Positions 26,447 to 33,422 of a stretch of DNA of 64,000 bases are shown one piece after another (position 1 is the stretch's first letter; each line of letters starts with the position of its first letter). The notes below the pieces were generated by a model. The model worked only from the letters and a program-made list of their open reading frames with translations. It was not told where the DNA came from and searched no databases. The position numbers and the translations under genes are program-made. Origin of the DNA: JAVJSD01 sp040219575 (lineage in GTDB: Bacteria > Planctomycetota > Planctomycetia > Pirellulales > Pirellulaceae); contig JAVJSD010000028.1 in NCBI GenBank assembly GCA_040219575.1, positions 62,001-126,000 of the forward strand, in the 5' to 3' direction.

Positions 26447-26716
26447 CTAACGCTCAGGAAACAGCTCGCGGATGCTGGGCAGGCGGTAGACGCGAGCCAG
26501 GGCGTAGGCGGCGTTCAGCGGGATGTCTGCGCCTCCTCCGTCTCGGCCACGCTCGTAGGCGTACAGCGTGCTCGCGCTGACAACGACGTCGAGGTCGGCC
26601 AAGGCTTCGCGGAGTTCGTTCATGCCGTAGCCGTGGCGCTCGCGGAGTTCGGCCAGGCGTGCGGCGGTGCGGCCGGCGTAGGTGCTGGTGTCGAGTTCGG
26701 ATCGGGGGCGGGACAT
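26447..26716 (-). CDS. XRE-family helix-turn-helix regulator
   Basis: ATG 26716 (MSRPRSELDTSTYAGRTAAR) has aaggaa 6 bases upstream, giving 89 residues. The segment 'GRTAARLAELRERHGYGMNELREALADLDVVVSASTLYAYERGRD' is a Cro/C1-type HTH: helix, 'G...NELREAL', recognition helix 'SASTLYAYERG'. Its gene precedes the large Ala/Gln-rich gene, which it may regulate. It is divergent from the SHD1 lipoprotein gene, with 80 bp between the starts. Confidence 0.8.
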   Translation of the reverse strand: MSRPRSELDTSTYAGRTAARLAELRERHGYGMNELREALADLDVVVSASTLYAYERGRDGGGADIPLNAAYALARVYRLPSIRELFPER

Positions 26717-26796
26717 GGGGATTCCTTTCGTGGGCAAGGGGCGAGGGCCGGCGGTACAATGCCGGGATGGGTGAAACCGCCGGGAGTTGCATCGCG

Positions 26797-27579
26797 ATGA
26801 AGAATCGAGGCGTTCAGGCTATTATTTGCGGCGTCGTGGCCATTGGGGCGGCGATTTTGCTTGCATGTGGAGGAACTGGTGGCGGTCGCGACACCGGCGG
26901 AAGTCGGGACGCCAGAAACGGGGCCGAAGTCTCGGACAATCCTGCGGCACCCCAATGGCCATATCAGTTTGTGGACTCCAAGACTGAACAGTCAGGCTAT
27001 CGCAACGTAATGGATCTCTACGCATACGCAGGTGTACTCGACCTCTCCATACTCAAGGCGTTCTGCGCCGACCGCAAACGGAGCAGCCGAGCACCTGCGT
27101 TTTATTACGTTGTAGTATTTGACGATCCAAAGCATGCGAAGTTTCCTTCTTCACCCTTCACCGCAGCCTATGGCCTCGAAGAAGACGCCCTTCGGCACAT
27201 CCGGGCAATGTATGCCTACAACAAGCTGAACGGGCACAGTCAATTGACGTACTACGCCCCTAACGCTTGGGATGGCAAGGCTACGGTCGTGGCCATCGGC
27301 GACGACATCGTCACAGAGCATCCCCCCGTCGATGGACAGTCGAGGGCACGCGACGAAGTATCGCCAGAGCGGAGCAACGAGGCTGAAGGGACGCAAGGCA
27401 GCAGCGAGTTTCGAGACTGGACTGATGCCACTGGTGAGTTCAGGATTCGCGCCAAGTTCATATCGTTCGCGAACGGGACCGTAAGACTGGAGAAGAGCGA
27501 CGGAAACATTGTTGCCGTGCCCATGGAGCGTCTTTGCGACGACGACCAGACGTTCATCAAGCGAAAGTTCTACAAGTAA
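26797..27579 (+). CDS. SHD1-domain lipoprotein
   Basis: ATG 26797 (MKNRGVQAIICGVVAIGAAI) opens a lipoprotein signal with lipobox 'ILLACG'. gggag lies about 10 bases upstream. An ATG at 26767 is an alternative but would bury the signal. The 260-residue product has a Gly/Asp linker and a middle domain of unknown type. Its C-terminus 'REFRDWTDATGEFRIRAK'-like segment continues as 'SFANGTVRLEKSDGNIVAVP' and 'LCDDDQTFIK', matching the SHD1 (Sla1 homology) module that planctomycetes use widely in exported proteins. SHD1 binds peptides, so a scaffold role in the periplasm is likely. Confidence 0.75.
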   Translation: MKNRGVQAIICGVVAIGAAILLACGGTGGGRDTGGSRDARNGAEVSDNPAAPQWPYQFVDSKTEQSGYRNVMDLYAYAGVLDLSILKAFCADRKRSSRAPAFYYVVVFDDPKHAKFPSSPFTAAYGLEEDALRHIRAMYAYNKLNGHSQLTYYAPNAWDGKATVVAIGDDIVTEHPPVDGQSRARDEVSPERSNEAEGTQGSSEFRDWTDATGEFRIRAKFISFANGTVRLEKSDGNIVAVPMERLCDDDQTFIKRKFYK

Positions 27580-27946
27580 GGGATTCCGCTTCTTTGCATG
27601 TGATCCCGTAGTGCAGCTAGAGGCGAATTCCTAATTTCCTGGAAAAGGTTTTTCGGGAAATATTCTCGGAGGGGAACATACATAGGGGGCGAGGGGCGAA
27701 TGGGGGTCGGCCCCCCGGGGGACGCGCGACACTCTGTAACGCCAGCGAGCGCTCCGCATTCTCTCGCGCGTCTATCGCGCTGCTCGCGCTGGTTGTCCTA
27801 AGTCTAGAAACGTCGTCGCATCGTGCGCTTGTCGATGCGCTGTTGCGGGGGTGCTTACGACTTGTGCAGATACTATTTCGGACTTCCTTCCGTACATTTT
27901 CGGCAGTGTTTCTTTCCCGTTTCCCTGCCGTTTGGAGGAAGTTTCG
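27580..27946. other. Intergenic region with a near-palindromic operator candidate
   Basis: This region of 367 bases precedes the clamp-loader-like gene. It holds a near-palindrome at 27634-27661 (atttcctggaaaa gg ttttt-cgggaaat) and a strong GC palindrome around 27705-27721. No coding frame is convincing. It marks the start of the 27947-30858 module, and a regulatory or boundary role is inferred. Confidence 0.4.
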
Positions 27947-28585
27947 ATGCAATTGTTTGAACAGTACCGCCCGCAGTCGTGGGCCGACGTCATCGGCCAA
28001 GAGAAGATCGTCACCACGATTGAACGCTTGCGGCAACGTGGTCTCGCTGGGCGCGCCTACTGGTTGTCTGGCCAAAGTGGAACGGGCAAGACAACCATCG
28101 CCCGGTTGCTGGCGGCCGATGTCGCGTGCGAATTCTGCACTGAGGAAATCGACGCAACCGATTTGAGCGCGGCGCGCGTGAAGGAAATCGAGCGCTCGTC
28201 ACAAACGCGCGGGCTTGATGGGCGCGGGCGAGCGTACATCGTGAATGAGGCGCACGGTCTGAACCGCGCCGCAATTCGGCAACTACTCGTCGTGTTGGAG
28301 CGCGTCCCGCAGCACGTGGCGTGGGCATTCACGACGACTTGCGATGGGCAAGACTCGCTGTTCGATGATTATGACGACGCGCACCCTCTTCTCTCGCGAT
28401 GCGTCGTGCTGCCGTTGTCTCGTCGCGGTCTGGCGGAACCCTTCGCGGAACGGGCCCGGGCGATTGCGCAGGCCGAGGGGCTTGATGGGAAGCCGATCGG
28501 CGACTATCTGCGGCTCGCGAAGGATTGCCGGAACAACTTCCGCATGATGCTGCAACGCATCGAAGCCGGCGCGATGGCCGACTGA
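27947..28585 (+). CDS. Clamp-loader-like AAA+ ATPase (DnaX/RFC-type)
   Basis: ATG 27947 (MQLFEQYRPQSWADVIGQEK) follows GGAGGAAG by five bases and gives 212 residues. 'YRPQSWADVIGQEKIVTTIERL' is the DnaX/RFC opening, 'LSGQSGTGKTTIARLLA' is Walker A, 'AYIVNEAHGL' is Walker B with Asn in place of the usual first Asp, and 'AWAFTTT' is sensor 1. It ends after the lid, so the zinc-binding insertion and C-terminal oligomerisation domains of DnaX are missing. It probably acts on DNA replication or clamp handling of the element, or subverts the host loader. It is the first gene of a module with ArdC and the resolvase. Confidence 0.75.
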   Translation: MQLFEQYRPQSWADVIGQEKIVTTIERLRQRGLAGRAYWLSGQSGTGKTTIARLLAADVACEFCTEEIDATDLSAARVKEIERSSQTRGLDGRGRAYIVNEAHGLNRAAIRQLLVVLERVPQHVAWAFTTTCDGQDSLFDDYDDAHPLLSRCVVLPLSRRGLAEPFAERARAIAQAEGLDGKPIGDYLRLAKDCRNNFRMMLQRIEAGAMAD

Positions 28586-28615
28586 TTCCACCCTCTTTCC
28601 CGGGAGTTTCCACCT

Positions 28616-29170
28616 ATGGCCACGTTTGACCGTTTCGACATTGCGGAAGCGCATTATCTGTTTCTCTCTGAATACCACGAAGGGCAAGGCAGTGAGCGAT
28701 ACGCGCGGTTGTCTCGTCTCTCGCGAGTCTTCCACCCGTCGCCGTGCTGGGCGGGCGCGGCGTCGATGAACGAAAACGCTCGCGAGATTTACGCCGCTCT
28801 TGTGGATCGACACGAAGGGGGCGTCGATGTTTGGGTTTCGATCTACGGCGACGGCGCGCTGCTCGACTGCACGCTAGACGGGGATTGGGGCAATCTCAAG
28901 CACGACGACGAGCTGGACGAACAGGGCGACGCGCAACCTACGGCGATCATCGCGCTGCGGGGCGTACCCTGCGCCGTCGCACTGGCGGCTTGGGACTACT
29001 GCCAGGGCAATCAGGGCTCGTCGCCGTATTCAGACGGCTATGAAGCAACGGAATGCTGCGCCGTCGCGAAGGAATCGGAAGTCTTGGAATGTTCCGTCCC
29101 GTGGTCATGCGCGGAGTGCAAGCGGCTTGGCGGCTGTTTTCTCTGCGGCGGTGACCACTCAACAAAGTAG
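28616..29170 (+). CDS. Conserved hypothetical protein of mobile elements ('FDRFDIAEAHYLF' family)
   Basis: A 184-residue product (MATFDRFDIAEAHYLFLSEY). The opening 'FDRFDIxEAHYLFLSEYHxGQxSERYARLSRL' matches a recurring hypothetical family that I have seen in planctomycete and actinobacterial plasmids and phages. The N-terminal domain precedes an acidic middle region. Its C-terminal half has a cysteine cluster ('TECCAVAKESEVLECSVPWSCAECKRLGGCFLCGG') that could bind zinc. It lies between the clamp-loader and ArdC genes. gggag lies 9 bases before the ATG. Function unknown. Confidence 0.7.
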   Translation: MATFDRFDIAEAHYLFLSEYHEGQGSERYARLSRLSRVFHPSPCWAGAASMNENAREIYAALVDRHEGGVDVWVSIYGDGALLDCTLDGDWGNLKHDDELDEQGDAQPTAIIALRGVPCAVALAAWDYCQGNQGSSPYSDGYEATECCAVAKESEVLECSVPWSCAECKRLGGCFLCGGDHSTK

Positions 29171-29235
29171 GCCCGCAACCAGCTGTAACTGGCGCGGGCC
29201 CGTTTCTTAACTCCCCATTTGCAAAGGAAATCAAG

Positions 29236-30105
29236 ATGTCCCAAGTGTACCAAATCGTAACCGATCGGATTATCGAACAGCTCGAAAAGGGAACCGTTCC
29301 CTGGCGTCGCCCGTGGGGTGGTCGTGCGGCGATGCCGCGCAATCTAGTGAGCGGGAAAGCCTACCGTGGGGTGAACGTGTTCTTGCTGGGATGCAACGGC
29401 TACGAATCGCCGTTCTGGCTGACGTTCAAACAGGCGAAAGCGCTGGGCGGAAGTGTGCGGAAGGGCGAGAAGGGTTCGCCGATCATTTTCTGGAAGCAAT
29501 GGGAACGGGAAAGTGCCGACGGCGACATCGACAAGATTCCCGTCCTGCGCTACTACACCGGGTTCCACGTCTCCCAGTGCGACGGAATCCCCGCAGACAA
29601 GATTCCGCCAATCGAGCAGCCGGCGCACGACTTCGCGCCCATCGATCGATGCGAGCGCGTCGTGAGGGGTTATGGTGGGCGGCCGACAATCCGCCACGAG
29701 TTCGCCAGGGCGTTCTACCGGCCGAATGACGATCTTGTCGGCATGCCGCGCCAAACGGCGTTCACGTCGCCGGAGGAATACTATTCCACCCTCTTCCACG
29801 AACTGACGCATTCCACCGGGCATGCCAAGCGATTGAACCGGAAGGAGATCGACACGGCTGTTTCGTTCGGCTCGCAAGACTACGGGCGCGAAGAGTTGGT
29901 AGCCGAAATGGGCGCGGCGTTTCTCTGCGGCGTCTGTGGGATCGAAACGGCGACGCTCGACAACTCGGCGGCCTACGTCGCCGGCTGGCTTAAGGCGATC
30001 AAACGCGACACGAAGCTAGTCGTGCTGGCGGCTGCTGCGGCTCAACGCGCGGCCGACTTGATCTTGGGCGTGCAGTGGAACCAGCCCAGCGCCGCTGCGG
30101 CGTGA
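29236..30105 (+). CDS. ardC: ArdC-like antirestriction protein
   Basis: A 289-residue protein with the ArdC two-domain layout. The N-terminal ssDNA-binding domain carries 'YQIVTDRIIEQLEKGTVPWRRPW', 'GKAYRGVNVFLL', 'YESPFWLTFKQAKALGG' and 'VRKGEKGSPIIFWK'. The C-terminal zincin metallopeptidase domain has the metal-binding motif 'TLFHELTHSTGHAKRL', then a Glu at 'YGREELVAEMGAAFL'. In plasmids ArdC protects incoming DNA from restriction. aaaggaaa lies before ATG. Here it sits between the unknown gene and the serine recombinase, suggesting a mobilisation or establishment module. Confidence 0.9.
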   Translation: MSQVYQIVTDRIIEQLEKGTVPWRRPWGGRAAMPRNLVSGKAYRGVNVFLLGCNGYESPFWLTFKQAKALGGSVRKGEKGSPIIFWKQWERESADGDIDKIPVLRYYTGFHVSQCDGIPADKIPPIEQPAHDFAPIDRCERVVRGYGGRPTIRHEFARAFYRPNDDLVGMPRQTAFTSPEEYYSTLFHELTHSTGHAKRLNRKEIDTAVSFGSQDYGREELVAEMGAAFLCGVCGIETATLDNSAAYVAGWLKAIKRDTKLVVLAAAAAQRAADLILGVQWNQPSAAAA

Positions 30106-30273
30106 CGTCGCCCACCGAACGCGCCGTCTTGGCAGGGGGCGGCGTGCTGGTGGTTGTCGTCTGCCAAATAGGGTTCGCCCGGATTCGGGCCGAACAACCG
30201 CCCGGATTCCCGTCGAATTCGAGCCGGCGACGTCTGCCATTTTGAGTAAACCCATTCTGACAGGGAGAACAGC
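30106..30273. other. Gap with a hairpin and two 'cgtctgcca' boxes before the recombinase
   Basis: A strong hairpin (30172-30193) lies between the ArdC and recombinase genes. Two direct 'cgtctgcca' boxes flank it, near 30157 and 30230. Resolvase target (res) sites often lie directly upstream of the gene; this placement fits but is unproven. Confidence 0.3.
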
Positions 30274-30858
30274 ATGAGCATTGGAGTGTACGCGCGCGTT
30301 TCGAGCACTGGCCAGAAACTTGACAGCCAGGTTGCGGAGATTGAAGCGTGGCTGGCGGCAAACGGCATCGCAGCCGAGAACGTGGCGTGGTATCGCGACC
30401 ACGGGAAATCGGGCAAGACGATGCGTCGCCCGGAATTTGAGCGTCTGCAAGCCGACATCTTTGCGGGCCGAGTGAAAACAATCATCGTCTGGAAACTCGA
30501 TCGCCTGTCGCGACGTCTGCGGGATGGCGTCAACATCCTGGCGGATTGGTGCGAACGCGGCGTGCGCGTCGTGGTCACCAGCCAGCAGATTGATTTGTCG
30601 GGCGTCGTCGGCCGCATGCTGGCGGCGGTGATGCTGGGCTTGGCCGAGATTGAGCTAGAACACAAGCGGGAACGACAGGCGGCCGGAATCAAGGTTGCCA
30701 AGAGCAACGGCGTCTACAAAGGGCGGAAGGCGGGAACGACTCGCGCCAAGCCGCAACGGGCCCGAGAGCTGCGCGAACGGGGGTTAAACGCGGCCGAAAT
30801 AGCTACGGCGCTGGGCGTATCGGAAAGAACGGCGTGGCGATATCTGAAGGCGGACTGA
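30274..30858 (+). CDS. Serine recombinase / resolvase
   Basis: A 194-residue protein, MSIGVYARVSSTGQKLDSQV. The catalytic Ser10 lies in 'YARVSS', with later 'GKSGKTMRRPEFERLQADIFAGRVKTIIVWKLDRLSRRLRDG' giving the conserved Arg residues and 'R...EFE.L', and 'AEIELEHKRERQAAGIKVAKSNGVYKGRK' the arm helix. It ends in an HTH of the Hin type ('RGLNAAEIATALGVSERTAWRYLKA'). The size matches small resolvases/invertases rather than large serine integrases. It probably resolves dimers or drives transposition of the 27.9-30.9 kb module. gggag lies upstream of the ATG. Confidence 0.9.
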   Translation: MSIGVYARVSSTGQKLDSQVAEIEAWLAANGIAAENVAWYRDHGKSGKTMRRPEFERLQADIFAGRVKTIIVWKLDRLSRRLRDGVNILADWCERGVRVVVTSQQIDLSGVVGRMLAAVMLGLAEIELEHKRERQAAGIKVAKSNGVYKGRKAGTTRAKPQRARELRERGLNAAEIATALGVSERTAWRYLKAD

Positions 30859-31068
30859 ATGCGATTCACATTGTCCCAAGTGTCCCCCTTGCCCACCAAT
30901 TCGGCACGGGTAACAACCGCGAAAGTCGCGCGAAAGTCGGTAGAAACTACTGCGAAATACGTGCAGACTTGCGGGGCGTCGCGAGGGGCGGCGAATCGGG
31001 CAGGGTGAGGCGGCGCGAGAGGCTGGGCGGCGATTCGGGGCTGTAGTTGCCGGGTGCCGCCAGACGAC

Positions 31069-31554
31069 CTATTCCAGATCAAGGCTCGGCGGTTCTGTGA
31101 GCCTATAGTAGTCGTGGAGGTATGTCCGCAACGCCGTTGATTCGCCATGAACGGCCTTCTCAAGTTGCCGCTCGAACCTCTCGCAAACTTCCGTGGTCCC
31201 GGCGGACATTCGGCGATGGTCCATTACGGGCGCGGTATGCTGAACACGAATCGTTAGCACTGTCGGCGACGGGCGAAGTGTCACCCGCAGAAACATTCTC
31301 GCCTGCTCAACTGGAACGCTCTCAGGGTACGTTGGTGTATTCCAATCAAGGCTCGCCCCAATTCCGAAGAATCCAGACTTTCGATAGGGCCGGCCACGAC
31401 GATAGTTGAGCACGAAGGCGTCGCTCTCCTTCTCGGGATTCGGCTGCCACTCACCGAATTCGGATGTCCGCAGGAACGCATGAATTGCTTCGTGAGGCTT
31501 ATCGACGGGCGGCAACGCGATTGTCGCGGTCCATTCGAGCAGTTTGGAAATCAT
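31069..31554 (-). CDS. Hypothetical protein
   Basis: A 161-residue protein starting MISKLLEWTATIALPPVDKP. It is mixed alpha/beta with the strands 'ARMFLRVTLRPSPTVLTIRVQHT', with no membrane segment and no recognised motif. It reads towards the recombinase gene. The gap of 210 bases between them holds nothing I can name. Confidence 0.55.
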   Translation of the reverse strand: MISKLLEWTATIALPPVDKPHEAIHAFLRTSEFGEWQPNPEKESDAFVLNYRRGRPYRKSGFFGIGASLDWNTPTYPESVPVEQARMFLRVTLRPSPTVLTIRVQHTAPVMDHRRMSAGTTEVCERFERQLEKAVHGESTALRTYLHDYYRLTEPPSLDLE

Positions 31555-31599
31555 CGAGCGGTCTTACGTTCGGCTTGTCACAACTCAAGTAAAGTTTCC

Positions 31600-31957
31600 G
31601 AGCCCAGTTTACCAACCGCCGTTCTAGATACCAGCGATTCCCGACGCAGCGAGTCCAACCGTCTCGCCCCATTGCCTACGTGCTGTCGTTAAATCTGCAT
31701 CGTCGGCATCTCACCGCATCTCAGCGGTCGATGGTGGCTGCACGCTCTCGGGAGTGGTACGACAAGCAGGCGAAGGAACGCATGAGCGATGGGGGGAAGT
31801 CCGCCGGAAAGGGGCGTCCGCAACAGGGTGTGGTAACTTTACCACCCCCTAATGCTGGAAAGGCACGCGAACAAGCTGGAAAGCCAGTTGGCGTCAGCGG
31901 TGCTTACGTTGACCGTGCCACCAAAGTTCTCACCAAAGCAATCCCCGAAGTCGCCAG
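31600..31957 (+). pseudogene. Remnant of a ParB-like / plasmid partition-type protein
   Basis: A continuous reading frame includes 'YVLSLNLHRRHLTASQRSMVAARSREWYDKQAKERMSDGGK' and 'PNAGKAREQAGKPVGVSGAYVDRATKVLTKAIPEV'. This is the central HTH region of the ParB-like proteins widespread on plasmids and phages, including 'NLHRRHLTASQR' and 'GVSG..VDRA'. The N-terminal ParB nuclease-like domain and the C-terminus are absent; the homologous stretch ends near 31950 where it meets the convergent gene, and no good start codon and ribosome site are present. I regard it as a truncated relic. Confidence 0.55.
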
Positions 31958-32368
31958 TCATTCCGCTCCGCCTTGGGACTTCCGCCAAGCTTCCAAGTTC
32001 AGCACCTCCGATTCGACGCTCGGGCCGCGCAGGAACTCCTTGAGCCGCTGCATCGGCGGTGGCGTCAACTCGCGGCCGGTGGCTGTCTTCCAGCTGAGCG
32101 ACAACCAGGCGAACTCCTGGTCGCTGAGGATGATGCCGGACTCGATCCGGTTGTTGCGAATCTCGTGGGGCGTCCAATCGACGTCGCCGCCACGGAGGAT
32201 GCCCCGGGTGCGATTCTTGCTGATGGTGAGGCACCACTGTTCACCGAACTCGTTCTCGAAGTACGCGGAGTACTCGCCAGCCTTCGGCCTGATCGTCGGC
32301 GTCGGCGTCCCGTGGTTGTTGCGAACCTCCAGCAGGATGCCAGGGGTTCTCTTGCAGTCCGCTTGCAT
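31958..32368 (-). CDS. Hypothetical protein
   Basis: ATG 32368 (MQADCKRTPGILLEVRNNHG) follows aaggag by 7 bases, giving 136 residues. It is mixed beta/alpha ('YSAYFENEFGEQWCLTISKNRTRGILRGGDVDW'). The C-terminus runs up against the ParB-like relic. No family recognised. It lies 153 bases downstream of the zinc-finger gene on the same strand. Confidence 0.6.
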   Translation of the reverse strand: MQADCKRTPGILLEVRNNHGTPTPTIRPKAGEYSAYFENEFGEQWCLTISKNRTRGILRGGDVDWTPHEIRNNRIESGIILSDQEFAWLSLSWKTATGRELTPPPMQRLKEFLRGPSVESEVLNLEAWRKSQGGAE

Positions 32369-32521
32369 TGTGGACTCCTTCCGTGTTGGGGTAGGCAATT
32401 GGGGTAAATGCCGGGGTTTCAGTGGTTAAGGTAAAGTGGCTGCCGAAGTTCGGGACTTTGGGAATCGGTGGCCGTGATGGCCCGGCTAGGAATTCTCCAG
32501 GGAATGGACATTCAAATTCCC

Positions 32522-33082
32522 TCACTCCCCCTGAGACTCACAAGAGTTGCTCTCGATCGGCACCAGAGCGTAGCCGTGCTGCTCCGCACCCCAAGCAACC
32601 AGCGGCAGGTTCTTCTTCAGCATCTTCATCACCTCGACTAGCGCCCCCTGCTCGATCTCCTCATCGCTCATCGTTCCAGGCTCCGGCCTCGCCTTCTCAG
32701 TCTCGCGCATGAGATTCAACAGGAGGTTGTACTGGCGAAGAGCCAGGTGCGGCTTCTGCTTCTCCCGGGCGTCCTCCAGCGCCTCCCACCAGAGATCGCA
32801 AAAGTTCTCGATCCCTCGGCAGCGGCGAATCATCTCACTGGCCATCTGCTCGATCGGCTCCCCTCGGCTAATTCGCCGATTCACCCGCTGAGAGAACTTG
32901 TGGGTATCCTCAATCCGCTTGCGCCGCTTTCGTTCCGTCTCCGCCTGAACAGCGCACTGCTTGCAGTCGGCGTGCCTCGTGCCCAGCGCCCGACGATGAA
33001 AAGCGAATTCATCCAGTGGAAGACGGCGGTAGCATTTGCTGCAAATCTTCCACTCCGCTGTTTGCGGCATCCGTCGCGCCAT
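32522..33082 (-). CDS. Small zinc-finger protein, hypothetical
   Basis: A 186-residue protein (MARRMPQTAEWKICSKCYRR). Two CxxC knuckles, 'CSKC' and 'CKQC', about 25 residues apart, form a small zinc finger of the kind found in phage/plasmid DNA-binding or endonuclease-like proteins ('KICSKCYRRLPLDEFAFHRRALGTRHADCKQC'). The rest is helical and acidic at the end. aggaggaac lies directly before ATG. The gene lies beyond the iteron-like array, on the same strand as the replication operon, and might act in replication control. Confidence 0.65.
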   Translation of the reverse strand: MARRMPQTAEWKICSKCYRRLPLDEFAFHRRALGTRHADCKQCAVQAETERKRRKRIEDTHKFSQRVNRRISRGEPIEQMASEMIRRCRGIENFCDLWWEALEDAREKQKPHLALRQYNLLLNLMRETEKARPEPGTMSDEEIEQGALVEVMKMLKKNLPLVAWGAEQHGYALVPIESNSCESQGE

Positions 33083-33208
33083 GTTCCTCCTCCTTTGTTC
33101 GCAATTGTACAGCCGCGCGGCGGTTGTTCAGACTCTGACCCGCGCGGCACTTCGTCGAGTTGTCAAAGAGCAGAACAGCGGGCCAGCCGCTGCGTTCAGT
33201 TTTCAGCG

Positions 33209-33415
33209 CGGGACAAACGGGACACGCGGGACACGATTTTCAAACTTTCCCGTGCGCGTGTGCGTGCGCGCGCGTGTGCGCGTGCGTACACGTAATATGT
33301 TGATGTCCCGAATGTCCCGCCCTCACTTCTTGTGTCCTACTTCCGTTGCACGTAAGGGTTTATTGCGATTCTCTCTATGTCCCGTTTATGTCCCGCCGAT
33401 GTCCCGAATGTCCCG
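33209..33415. other. Iteron-like array with alternating purine-pyrimidine tract: candidate replication origin
   Basis: Nine copies of TGTCCCG occur in 207 bp. Three are inverted (CGGGACA at 33209, 33218, 33227; exact 9-bp phase). Six are direct (33304, 33313, 33378, 33389, 33400, 33409; spacings of 9 or 11 within groups). Between the two groups, 33251-33294 is a strictly alternating pyrimidine-purine run of 44 bases, followed by cacgtaatatgttg. The array lies immediately 3' of the primase-helicase gene. Iteron arrays with an unwinding tract are typical of plasmid and phage origins; binding by the element's own proteins is inferred. Confidence 0.6.
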
Positions 33416-33422
33416 CTCCGGG

